The position numbers were made by a program, and so were the translations under genes. A DNA stretch of 64,000 bases from Streptomyces dioscori (lineage in GTDB: Bacteria; Actinomycetota; Actinomycetes; Streptomycetales; Streptomycetaceae): assembly GCF_003024195.1 (NCBI RefSeq), contig NZ_KZ679039.1, forward strand, positions 474,285-538,284, in the 5' to 3' direction. This document shows positions 7,991 through 15,341 of the stretch, one piece after another (within the stretch, counting starts at the first letter, position 1; each line of letters starts with the position of its first letter). Below the pieces are notes generated by a model that did not search any database, was not told where the DNA came from, and worked only from the letters and a program-made list of their open reading frames with translations.

Positions 7991-9061
7991 TCAGACGGAC
8001 TTGCCGAGCCGCGCGGACGACGTCTCCGACGGGGAGGTCTCGGGCGTACGGCGCCTGCGGACGGCCCAGAAGACGCCCGTGCCCGCGACGATCGTGACGC
8101 CCACGCCGATCACGCCTGCGAGGCCGCCGGAGATCCGGCTGTCGGTGAGGCCCTCGACGCCGTAGTCGGCGAGCGGCGAGTCGGCGGCGGCGTGGTCCTC
8201 GACCTTGGCGTCGATGCCCTTGTCGGAGGCGACCTTCTCCAGGCCGTCGGGGTTCGCCGAGGCGTAGAAGCTGACGAACCCGGCGAGGACGAGGGAGGTG
8301 GCGAGCCCCGCCAGCCACACCTTGCGGTGGGACCGGGCGGCCACGGCGACGGGGGCGGGCTCGGCGGCGGGGGTGTCGACCAGCTCGCCGTTGACCCGCA
8401 GCTTCAGGGGCGCGGTCAGGCCGCGGGCCCCGTACACGAGGTCCGGTCGTACGGCGATGACGGCGCCGACCGTGAGGGCGGTGATCGCGGCCTCACCGAT
8501 GCCGATGAGGACGTGGACGCCGACCATGGCGGTGAAGACCTGGCCGATCGGGACGTCCGTGGTGCCGCCGATCGCGTAGATCAGAGTGAAGGCGACGGCG
8601 GCGGCCGGGACGGAGATCACAGCGGCGACGAACGCCGAGACGGTAATGGACCGACGCTTCCTGGGCAGGAGTTTTACGAGGCCTCGGAAGACGGCGTAGG
8701 CCACGACCGTGGTGACGACCGCCATGACCGTGATGTTCACGCCCAGCGCCGTGAGGCCGCCGTCCGCGAAGAGGATGCCCTGCATGAGGAGCACGACCGA
8801 CACGCACAGGACCCCGGTGAAGGGGCCCACGAGTATCGCGGCGAGCGCGCCTCCGAGCAGATGTCCGCTGGTCCCGGCCGCGACCGGGAAGTTCAGCATC
8901 TGCACGGCGAAGATGAACGCGGCGACCAGTCCCGCGAGCGGGGCCGTCCGCTCGTCCAGCTCACGGCGGGCGCCGCGCAGGCTCACCGCGACCGCCGCGG
9001 CGGCCACGGCTCCGGCGGCGACGGAGACGGGCGCGTTGATGAATCCGTCGGGCACGTGCAT
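7991..9061 (-). CDS. cbiM: ECF metal-binding permease, fused CbiM-CbiN type (CbiMN/NikMN)
   Basis: The protein has 356 residues. It begins MHVPDGFIN; in CbiM/NikM the mature N-terminal Met-His of MHIPDG-type sequences coordinates the metal, so the ATG at 9061 is firmly supported. A six- to seven-helix CbiM domain runs to about residue 225 and includes GTSGHLLGGALAAILVGPF. A second region (about 250-340) has two more transmembrane segments and the NPDGLE motif of the PDGLE/CbiN-like component. M and N are therefore fused. Cobalt and nickel versions cannot be separated from the protein alone. The Nur-box-like site in the promoter favours nickel. Confidence 0.92.
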   Translation of the reverse strand: MHVPDGFINAPVSVAAGAVAAAAVAVSLRGARRELDERTAPLAGLVAAFIFAVQMLNFPVAAGTSGHLLGGALAAILVGPFTGVLCVSVVLLMQGILFADGGLTALGVNITVMAVVTTVVAYAVFRGLVKLLPRKRRSITVSAFVAAVISVPAAAVAFTLIYAIGGTTDVPIGQVFTAMVGVHVLIGIGEAAITALTVGAVIAVRPDLVYGARGLTAPLKLRVNGELVDTPAAEPAPVAVAARSHRKVWLAGLATSLVLAGFVSFYASANPDGLEKVASDKGIDAKVEDHAAADSPLADYGVEGLTDSRISGGLAGVIGVGVTIVAGTGVFWAVRRRRTPETSPSETSSARLGKSV

Positions 9062-9107
9062 GGAGGGCTCCGCTTCCGGGGGCAGGCCGACTGGCTATAA
9101 CCGTTCG

Positions 9108-9138
9108 ATGATAGTGGCTTAATGCGAACAGCTTGCAA
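9108..9138 (-). promoter_or_regulatory. Promoter of the cbiMNQO operon with a Nur-box-like site
   Basis: Reading the minus strand, TTGCAA-GCTGT-TCGCAT (9138 to 9122) resembles the nickel-regulator Nur consensus I recall, tTGCaa-N5-ttGCAA, matching 10 of 12 arm positions. A -10-like TATCAT lies at 9113-9108, with 19 nt between it and TTGCAA, which could serve as the -35. The operator would thus cover the -35 region of a promoter whose first gene starts at 9061. Repression by Ni-bound Nur is inferred. Confidence 0.5.
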
Positions 9139-9180
9139 GAGCGAGGTGACCCCGAATACGACTACGACTCAGCTGGGAGC

Positions 9181-9209
9181 GCATATCGGAAAATATGCGA
9201 CATTAGATA
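9181..9209 (+). promoter_or_regulatory. Inverted repeat and promoter-like region of ssgE
   Basis: GCATAT-CGGAAA-ATATGC (9181-9198) is a perfect 6-bp inverted repeat with a 6-bp spacer, followed by a -10-like TAGATA at 9204-9209. The interval is AT-rich compared with its surroundings and lies 28-56 bp before the ssgE start. It may be the operator/promoter of this sporulation gene. The binding protein is unknown. Confidence 0.4.
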
Positions 9210-9236
9210 TGGATCAGTTCAAAGAGGGAGCGATCG

Positions 9237-9581
9237 ATGTCCGCCGTTGAGCAGTACGCGCGCGCCCACATCGTGACGGACGAGGTGCAGGATCCGCCCG
9301 CCGTGCCGGTGGCCCTTCGATACGACCCGGAGACCGACCCCCGACGGGTGCACATCATGCTGCCCGGCCACCACGAGTGGGTCTTCGCCCGCGACCTGCT
9401 CGAACAGGGGCTACGGGCGCCGGCCGCCGCCGGTGACGTACGCATCTGGCCCTGCGGCCGGGTCCAGGCCGTCATGGAGTTCCACTCGGCGACGGGAGTG
9501 GCGGTCGTGCAGTTCGAGGCGAAGACGCTGATCCGCTTCCTGCGCCGGACGTACACGGCCACCCCCGTGTCGTCGAACTGA
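9237..9581 (+). CDS. ssgE: SsgA-like protein (SALP), probably SsgE
   Basis: This 114-residue protein belongs to the SsgA-like family, which is restricted to sporulating actinomycetes. It shows the family features VPVALRYDPETDPRRVHIML, EWVFARDLLEQGL, DVRIWPCG and VAVVQFEAKTLIRFLRRTY. A clear ribosome site (GAGGGAG) precedes the ATG. SALPs control cell division and cell wall events during sporulation. SsgE is associated with spore separation, and by position beside the paired penicillin-binding protein genes this matches the ssgE locus I recall in S. coelicolor (SCO3158). The protein is at the short end of the family. Function in peptidoglycan turnover fits its wall-biosynthesis neighbours. Confidence 0.88.
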   Translation: MSAVEQYARAHIVTDEVQDPPAVPVALRYDPETDPRRVHIMLPGHHEWVFARDLLEQGLRAPAAAGDVRIWPCGRVQAVMEFHSATGVAVVQFEAKTLIRFLRRTYTATPVSSN

Positions 9582-9604
9582 ACCGGCCGCTCCCGACCGG
9601 TTCA
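9579..9604 (+). terminator. Hairpin at the ssgE stop codon
   Basis: TGAACCGG (beginning with the ssgE stop codon) pairs with CCGGTTCA at 9597-9604 around a 10-nt loop. There is no T-run, as is usual for Streptomyces terminators. The opposing penicillin-binding protein gene ends at 9694. Confidence 0.5.
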
Positions 9605-9693
9605 GCCACCCCGGAGGGGCCGTACCCCCGCCGACAGCGACCGTACGGCGGTCGGCAACGGCCTCGCCACAGCCGGCAGTGACCCTGCTTCGG

Positions 9694-11415
9694 TCAGCTG
9701 CCCGCCTTCAGCAGTGCCGCCACGATCGGGCCGGCCGTCTCGCCGCCGTGGCCGCCCTGCTGGACCACGCCCGCGGCGGCCAGATCACCCTTCCAGGCCG
9801 TGAACCAGCCGTTGGGCTTCTTCTGGTTGTCGACCTCCGCCGAACCGGTCTTGGCCCCGAAGTCCGGGCCGAGCCCGGCCATGGCCTCGGCCGCCGTACC
9901 GGCCGCGGCCGTGTACTGCAGGAGTTCCTTGAGCTGCGCCTGCGTGTCGGCCGACAGCGAGCGGGACCCCTTCGCGAGCGTCCGGTCGTCGACGGTCGGA
10001 GACACCAGATAGGGCTGGCGGAACGTGCCCGTCTTGGCCGTGGCGACGACCGACGCCATGTTCAGCGGGTTCATCCGCACCCCGCCCTGCCCGATCAGCG
10101 AGGCCGCCTTCTGGGCCTGCGACTGCACCGGCACCGAGCCGTCGAAGGTCGGCACCCCGATCGCCCAGTTGTCCATACCGAGGCCGAACACCTGCTGGGC
10201 CTGCTTGGTCAGGGCGTCGTCGCTCAGCTTCTTGGCCTGCGTGATGAAGGCCGTGTTGCAGGAGCGCGCGAAGCTCGCCTTGAACGTGCCGTCCTTGATC
10301 TCGAACTTGTCGTCGTTCTGGAACTTCCAGCCGCCGTACGTCGAGTACTTGGGGCAGGGGTGCTCCTTGTTCGTCGACGCGAGCCCCTTCTCGATGAGCA
10401 GCGAAGCCGTGACGATCTTCATCGTCGAGCCGGGGGCCAGCGAGCCCTGGAACGCGGTGTTGAAACCGTGCCCCGAGTTCGCGACGGCCAGGATCTCGCC
10501 GGTCGACGGCCTGATCATGACGGCCGAAGCCTTGGACTTCGCGGCGACCTCCTGCTCGGCGGTCGCCTGCAGGGCCGGGCTGAGCGTCGTACGGACCGTG
10601 CCCGGCGTGCCCTCGCTCAGCTCCAGCAGCGTCTTGTCGGGGTTCTTGTCGGAGGCGTCCGTCTTCTTCGCGTCGGCGGCGTCCTTGCCGTCCTTGCCAC
10701 CCTCGGCGTCCTCCGACCCGGCGCGGATCACCCGCAGCTCGACGCCCGCCTTGCCGCCGGCCTTCTTGCCGTACTTCTCCCGCAGACCGTCGAGGACCGT
10801 CCCGAGGGAGGGGTACTTGGCGGTGGTCAGCTCGCCGCCGTCCCGGTCCAGGGCCTTGACCGGGGGTGTCCCGGCCTCACCGGTGACCAGCTTGTCGCCG
10901 TCCTCCAGCTCCGGGTGCACGACCGCCGCATGCCAGTCGACCAGCGGCTTCCCGTCCTTGGCGCGACGCACGACGGTGAGCTCCGACTCGTACGCGAGAG
11001 GCTTGCTCAGGGTCTTGTACGCGACCGTGCCCTTGACGGCGAACGGCACGGCGTCCCCGGAGCGCTTCCTGGCGGTGAGCGTCACATCCTCGACGTACGC
11101 CTCCTTGCCGTAGCCCGTGAGCAGGGTGCGCGCCGCCGTGACGTCGTTCGTCGCCGCGGCGGCCTTCTCGACGTCACCGCTCTGCCAGGCTGTGAGGAAG
11201 GCGGTGGCCGTGGACTTCACCTCGGCCGCCGACAGCGGGCCGCTCTTCACGGACTTCGCGTCGGAGGACGAGCCCGCGTCGGCCACCGCTCCGCCGCCGT
11301 ACAGGGCGTAGACGCCGAACCCCGCACCGCCGACGACAACGGCGATCATCCCGCCGATGACGGCGGGCTTCGTCTTCGTCCTGCCGCGCTCAGGTGCGCG
11401 CCTTCTGTTCCCCAC
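9694..11415 (-). CDS. Class B penicillin-binding protein, MecA_N type
   Basis: The protein has 573 residues. A membrane anchor (about 18-40, KPAVIGGMIAVVVGGAGFGV) is followed by an NTF2-like MecA_N domain (about 58-175), a dimerisation region, a low-complexity lysine/aspartate-rich insert (about 235-260) and a transpeptidase domain. Active-site motifs are S-T-M-K (Ser330), S-C-N (Ser385) and K-T-G (Lys522, GAKTGSAEVD). It is the equivalent of one of the two adjacent PBP genes next to ssgE in S. coelicolor. It cross-links peptidoglycan outside the membrane, probably during growth or sporulation. The next gene is a paralogue in the same orientation, 151 bp away. Confidence 0.92.
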   Translation of the reverse strand: MGNRRRAPERGRTKTKPAVIGGMIAVVVGGAGFGVYALYGGGAVADAGSSSDAKSVKSGPLSAAEVKSTATAFLTAWQSGDVEKAAAATNDVTAARTLLTGYGKEAYVEDVTLTARKRSGDAVPFAVKGTVAYKTLSKPLAYESELTVVRRAKDGKPLVDWHAAVVHPELEDGDKLVTGEAGTPPVKALDRDGGELTTAKYPSLGTVLDGLREKYGKKAGGKAGVELRVIRAGSEDAEGGKDGKDAADAKKTDASDKNPDKTLLELSEGTPGTVRTTLSPALQATAEQEVAAKSKASAVMIRPSTGEILAVANSGHGFNTAFQGSLAPGSTMKIVTASLLIEKGLASTNKEHPCPKYSTYGGWKFQNDDKFEIKDGTFKASFARSCNTAFITQAKKLSDDALTKQAQQVFGLGMDNWAIGVPTFDGSVPVQSQAQKAASLIGQGGVRMNPLNMASVVATAKTGTFRQPYLVSPTVDDRTLAKGSRSLSADTQAQLKELLQYTAAAGTAAEAMAGLGPDFGAKTGSAEVDNQKKPNGWFTAWKGDLAAAGVVQQGGHGGETAGPIVAALLKAGS

Positions 11416-11566
11416 GGCTTCCGTTCCTTCGTTGCTTCCCCGACGCCCTCAACGGCTCTCCACGAGTCTCCGCCGGCTCCAGGAGTCCCCGTGCGTTCCT
11501 CGAATCCCCACCGGCTCCCCTAGAACGAGAGCCACCAGCCTAGAGTCCCGGCCTGTGAGGGTGAGT

Positions 11567-13198
11567 TCAGCCACCTGTCCGTAGCACAGCTGCGACAATC
11601 GGACCCGCCGCGTCCCCTCCGTGACCGCCCGCCTCCGTCATGGCCGCGGCCGCGATGTCGCCCCGGAAACCGGTGAACCAGCTGTCGGACTTCTCCTGAC
11701 CATCGACGTCGGCGGAGCCGGTCTTCGCGCCGATGTCACCGCCGAGCCCCGACATCGCCTGCGCGCCGGTACCGCTGGTCGCGGTCAGCTGCATCATCTG
11801 CTTCAGCTGGGCGGCGGTGCCGGACGGCAGACCGCGCGCGGTGGCGAGCTCCCGGTCGTCGAGCTTCGGCGACACGAGGTACGGCTGGTGGAACGTGCCC
11901 GTGATCGCGGTCGCGGTGACCGACGCCATGTTCAGCGGGTTCATCTGGACCTCGCCCTGGCCGATCGCGTTGGCGGCGCGGTTCGGGCCGCCGGACGCGG
12001 GGACGCTCCCGTCGAAGGAGACGATGCCCGTCTTCCAGTCCTTGCCCAGACCGAACCGCTCCTGCGCCTCGGTGGTGAGCGACTCGTCCGTGAGCGGCCG
12101 CGCGTCGGAGCCGTCGATGAGCTTCACGAAGGCCGTGTTGCACGAGCGCATGAAGCTGTTGGCGAGCGTGGCCTTCTCATTGGGCTCCATGCCCGTCAGA
12201 TTCTTGAAGGTCTGGCTCTGCCAGGTCGCGGTCGGCGGACAGGGCGCCGGGCTGTTCATCGCGGTCACACCGTTGTCGATGAACATCGCCGCCGTGATGA
12301 TCTTCATGGTGGAGCCGGGTGCGACCTTGCCCTGGAAGGCCGCGTTGAAGGCGTCCTCGCGGTGGTTGGCGACCGCCAGCACCTCTCCGGTGCTCGGCTT
12401 CACGGCGACCACCGACGACTCCGCGTACCGCGTGACGGCCTTCTCCGCGGCGGCCTGCGCGCCCGCGCTGATCGTCGTACGCAGCTTGCCCGCCTTGCCC
12501 TCGGCGAGCGTCACCAGCGTGCTGTCCCCGGCGGTCTCGCTCTCGTGCTGGATCGCGAGCTCGACGCCGGGTGTGCCGCCCGCCTTGTCGCCGTACCGCT
12601 CGCGCAGGGAGTCGAGCACCGGGCCGAGGGACGGGTACTTCTTCTCCGTCAGGACGACGCCGTTACGGTCCACCGCCTCGATGGGCGGGCTCGCCGCCTC
12701 GCCCGTGACCAGCGTGTCGCCCCTCTTGAGGTCCGGATGCAGCACGGCCGGCTGCCAGTCGACCAGCGCCCGCCCGGAGGTCTTCCCCCGCACGACGGCC
12801 AGCTCGCTCCGGTAGGCCAGCGGCTTGCTCTTCCCCTCGTACGAGACGGTGGCCGACACCTCGAACGGCACGGTCGCGCCCGTCGCCGTACCGGGCGTGA
12901 TCTTCACCTTGCCGATGTGCGCCTGGCCGCCGTAGGCGACGAGCAGCTCCTTGGCGGCCAGGGCGTTGTCGGTCAGATCCGCGGCGGTGGGGGCGTCCCC
13001 CTGCTCCCAGGCGGTGAAGAACTTCTCGGAGGTCTCCCGCACCTCGTCGCCGGAGGGCGGCCCGGTCCTCTCGGCCGCGGCGGCGGAACCCCCGTCCCCG
13101 CTGACGGCGGTCACGATGTTGTACGCGCCGTACCCCGCGCCCCCCACCATCAGCGCGAACACCCCGCCGACAATGCCGACCTTGACCCCACTCCGCAT
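11567..13198 (-). CDS. Class B penicillin-binding protein, MecA_N type (paralogue)
   Basis: The protein has 543 residues from the ATG at 13198, which has a good ribosome site (GAGGGGAC). The frame stays open upstream but that extension lacks similarity. The layout is a membrane anchor (VGIVGGVFALMVGGAGYGAY), an NTF2-like MecA_N domain, then a transpeptidase with S-T-M-K (Ser296), S-C-N and K-T-G (Lys492, GAKTGSADVD). It is clearly related to the PBP at 9694-11415, including APGSTMKI and IGQGEVQMNPLNMASV, so the pair arose by tandem duplication. A 28-bp palindrome lies in its 5' leader. Distinct roles for the two copies cannot be judged from sequence. Confidence 0.92.
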   Translation of the reverse strand: MRSGVKVGIVGGVFALMVGGAGYGAYNIVTAVSGDGGSAAAAERTGPPSGDEVRETSEKFFTAWEQGDAPTAADLTDNALAAKELLVAYGGQAHIGKVKITPGTATGATVPFEVSATVSYEGKSKPLAYRSELAVVRGKTSGRALVDWQPAVLHPDLKRGDTLVTGEAASPPIEAVDRNGVVLTEKKYPSLGPVLDSLRERYGDKAGGTPGVELAIQHESETAGDSTLVTLAEGKAGKLRTTISAGAQAAAEKAVTRYAESSVVAVKPSTGEVLAVANHREDAFNAAFQGKVAPGSTMKIITAAMFIDNGVTAMNSPAPCPPTATWQSQTFKNLTGMEPNEKATLANSFMRSCNTAFVKLIDGSDARPLTDESLTTEAQERFGLGKDWKTGIVSFDGSVPASGGPNRAANAIGQGEVQMNPLNMASVTATAITGTFHQPYLVSPKLDDRELATARGLPSGTAAQLKQMMQLTATSGTGAQAMSGLGGDIGAKTGSADVDGQEKSDSWFTGFRGDIAAAAMTEAGGHGGDAAGPIVAAVLRTGG

Positions 13199-13227
13199 CT
13201 CGCGTCCCCTCCCCGATCCGCCCCGTG

Positions 13228-13273
13228 CACCGTTCTGAACGCGTTCAGAACGGTGTCCCTGCGTCGCACTGTA
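13228..13273 (-). promoter_or_regulatory. 28-bp perfect palindrome in the 5' leader of the PBP gene
   Basis: Positions 13228-13255 form a perfect 28-bp palindrome centred on GAACGCGTTC (half-site CACCGTTCTGAACG). It starts 30 bp upstream of the PBP start. A -10-like TACAGT (minus strand, 13273-13268) lies just upstream, which puts the palindrome immediately after the likely transcription start, a typical roadblock operator position. It could alternatively act as a terminator for the gene at 13384. No matching known regulon consensus is recognised. Confidence 0.5.
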
Positions 13274-13383
13274 TGCGGGGAGAGTGACGGATGGGGGTGC
13301 TGTTCCCCGATCGTTAGACGCGCGGACCCCGACCGGCGGACGGCACGTGACCCCGGCCGGCGGACGGGCACGGGCCTCGTCTC

Positions 13384-13821
13384 TCAGGTGGCGCACGCCT
13401 CGGCGATCGCGAGGCCGTCCTCGTAGAGGTGATGCCGGGTGATCCGGCCACCCTCCACGGTGAGACGCAGCGCGAACGGCCCCTCGAAGGACTTCCCGGT
13501 CGCCCGCACGGTCCCCGACAGATGCCCCATCAGCACGGCGTCGGTGCCGTCGACGAGAAGAACATCGACGGAGGCACGCGCGTCCTCGGGCACGGTGTAC
13601 TCCGCCAGTTCCACGAACTGGGCGGCACACTCGGCGCCGGTGGACCGCGGCCGGATCCACGGCACTGTGGGATTCGCGGCGAGCTGCCAGTCGACGCGCT
13701 CGGCGAAGATCTCCACGAGCCGCCCGGTGTCCCCGGCGACCCGGGCGGCGATGAACTCCTCCACCACGGCCCGGGTGACCGCGCCGCTGACGTCTGTTGT
13801 TGCGCTGGAACCGACGGACAT
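13384..13821 (-). CDS. NTF2-like / SnoaL-like protein
   Basis: This 145-residue protein has a SnoaL/NTF2 alpha+beta barrel pattern: AVVEEFIAARVAGDTGRLVEIFAERVDWQL, then PRSTGAECAAQFVELAEY and the C-terminal strands FALRLTVEGGRITRHHLYED. Family members are isomerases, cyclases or ligand-binding proteins, and the fold does not give the reaction. It lies upstream of the PBP gene on the same strand, 185 bp away. It is unrelated to the MecA_N NTF2 domain beyond the fold. Confidence 0.8.
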   Translation of the reverse strand: MSVGSSATTDVSGAVTRAVVEEFIAARVAGDTGRLVEIFAERVDWQLAANPTVPWIRPRSTGAECAAQFVELAEYTVPEDARASVDVLLVDGTDAVLMGHLSGTVRATGKSFEGPFALRLTVEGGRITRHHLYEDGLAIAEACAT

Positions 13822-13936
13822 GACGCTCTCCTCGCTACCGCGACCGGATCCCGGCGGCGATCGCCGCCGAGGTGCCTGATCCTGCCGGGGGCGGGGGGAG
13901 CGGTCGATTACTCCGGGGGTAATGGGCGGGCCGGGC

Positions 13937-14031
13937 TCGGGTGTCGAGCCATATCTGGGTCCGCCAGCTGTCCATCGGGATTGCCTGGCCCCTGTAGATC
14001 AGCCAGAAATAGACGAAGTCCCTCAAGATTG
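13937..14031 (-). pseudogene. Orphan copy of the 3' end of pmt
   Basis: In one minus-strand frame this segment reads RDFVYFWLIYRGQAIPMDSW then RTQIWLDTR, which matches the last 30 residues of the intact mannosyltransferase gene (NFIYFWPIYTGQAIPIDSW, RARMWLDTW). At the DNA level about 82 bp align with 15351-15432 in the same orientation, with roughly one mismatch in six. The copy has no start and has lost its stop codon. It bounds one side of a 1.4-kb AT-richer interval, and the intact pmt end bounds the other. This arrangement suggests an attachment-site duplication. Confidence 0.7.
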
Positions 14032-14151
14032 CGCGAACGTCTCTCTGAACAGGAACTATGCCTACAACTGGGCGTCAGTGGACGGGTTGGAGCCGTCTGT
14101 GGGCCGTGACACTGCTGCATTCATTCCCTACGGGACATCCCCGCTCGCCTC

Positions 14152-14979
14152 CTAGGGAGTCCCACGCGCTTTGAGAGTGTTCGTATATGTATCAAACCAG
14201 TGATTCTCGGCCTCGGGGAAGGAGAGAAATGGTTTCCCGTCATCGTCTATTTCGGTCACTCCCTCCTTTCCCTCGCTCACCCAGTGGAGCTTTGCCGTCC
14301 ACTCGGAAAAGCCACGCGATATCCCATTCAAGATGAAAACTTCAGGATCCACAGAGGATACCTTATATGGAAAGTCCACAGGTTTCAGAATTTGCTCACC
14401 CGTCTCATTGATTTTTGCGATTTTGAACTTTGGCCTAGGGGCATCCAGGTCTGCCTCGTAGATCCTCTCTGTGACAGCGCCCCCGCAACCCGATCCAACG
14501 AACATCAGAGTCCCCGGATCCTTTAGGTTCTTCTTTATTGCTACGTCGAGGCCGGTCAGTACGACCGCAGCTCCCTTTTTGCCCTGGATCGTCACTTTGG
14601 CCCATTGGCCCGTAGCCAACTCCGATCCGGTCGATTTGCGAACTTCATCGAGAATCTTGCTCAGTCTGTCGGAACTTCCCGCACTGGTCGGATCGCCCAG
14701 GTTGTCTCTGAGTTCACGAGCCACGACCGGAGCCTTGTCGTGCAGGCGCCATGTGGTGCACGCGGCTTCTTTTTCCGTGCTTACTGTAACCGTCGGGCTG
14801 CTCCGGTTGTCATCCTCGAAAAAGCTCGATATCAGTGAGAGTCCCCCCTGCTGCAGCCAGCCGGCAATCACCCCTGTGGCTACTGTGGTCACAGCAGCTA
14901 CTACGGTTGGCCTCTTCCACCATTTCACAACAGGCGATTCGTCATCTCCTCCGGAGCCCGCACTTCCACTATTGGTCAT
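14152..14979 (-). CDS. Membrane-anchored hypothetical protein of an AT-richer island
   Basis: The protein has 275 residues. A short cytoplasmic N-terminus (ESPVVKWWKRP) is followed by a transmembrane segment (about 25-45, TVVAAVTTVATGVIAGWLQQ) and an extracytoplasmic region with conserved-looking cysteines (ACTTWRLHDKAPV and VGSGCGGAVTERIYEADLD). I do not recognise a named family. Codon use is clearly richer in A and T than in the flanking genes, which suggests recent transfer. It is the only gene in the interval bounded by the two pmt 3' ends. An upstream CTCCTTTC-type complement (GAAAGGAG) serves as ribosome site. No function is proposed. Confidence 0.75.
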   Translation of the reverse strand: MTNSGSAGSGGDDESPVVKWWKRPTVVAAVTTVATGVIAGWLQQGGLSLISSFFEDDNRSSPTVTVSTEKEAACTTWRLHDKAPVVARELRDNLGDPTSAGSSDRLSKILDEVRKSTGSELATGQWAKVTIQGKKGAAVVLTGLDVAIKKNLKDPGTLMFVGSGCGGAVTERIYEADLDAPRPKFKIAKINETGEQILKPVDFPYKVSSVDPEVFILNGISRGFSEWTAKLHWVSEGKEGVTEIDDDGKPFLSFPEAENHWFDTYTNTLKARGTP

Positions 14980-15295
14980 TCCCCCGCTCCTTTCAAGTGA
15001 GGGAAACCGTACTGCGGCTAAGGCTTCGAATCTACCGATCGTCGACTTTTGGGTAGATCAATTCACGTCAGCCTGCAAATCAATGTGCGGATAGCGTGTA
15101 TTGCGTCACCTGCTACGGGCGAGGTTGTAAGGCATTTAGTTGAGCGCAAGCTCCAGCAGGGACGGCGCCCAAGCGGCTCTCCGTGGCCAACCTCTGGTCA
15201 AGGGGCGGGCGTCTCGGGAAGCCAGAGGGTCGCTCTGGGCCGTCCTCGGGCCTGCGAGAGCGGCCATCGGTGGCTGTCAACAACCAACAACGACC
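14980..15295. other. Gene-free interval of the pmt-flanked island
   Basis: No convincing gene is seen on either strand. The part from 14980 to about 15140 is AT-richer and continues the composition of the island gene, probably holding its promoter. From about 15150 the composition returns to the chromosomal norm. The interval 13822-14151 on the other side of the island gene likewise holds only the pmt fragment. Confidence 0.5.
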
Positions 15296-15326
15296 AAGGG
15301 GGCGCGGCAACCAGCCGCGCCCCCTT
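15296..15326 (-). terminator. Strong hairpin downstream of pmt
   Basis: AAGGGGGCGCGGC and GCCGCGCCCCCTT form a perfect 13-bp stem around the loop AACCA. It lies 15 bp after the pmt stop codon, with no T-run. It is a likely transcription terminator for pmt. Confidence 0.75.
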
Positions 15327-15341
15327 GCCACGTCTGTGCAG

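Noticed and set aside
9062..9236. Possible cobalamin riboswitch before cbiMN
   Set aside because: The distance from the presumed promoter to the start codon is only about 40-45 nt, too short for a cobalamin riboswitch, and no B12-box-like sequence was recognised.
13228..13255. LexA (SOS) box in the PBP leader palindrome
   Set aside because: The GAAC and GTTC halves are 2 bp apart, whereas the actinobacterial SOS box as I know it requires 4 bp.
13384..13660. N-terminal extension of the PBP at 11567 to 13660
   Set aside because: The frame is open but overlaps the NTF2-like gene, while the ATG at 13198 has a strong ribosome site and the membrane anchor follows it.
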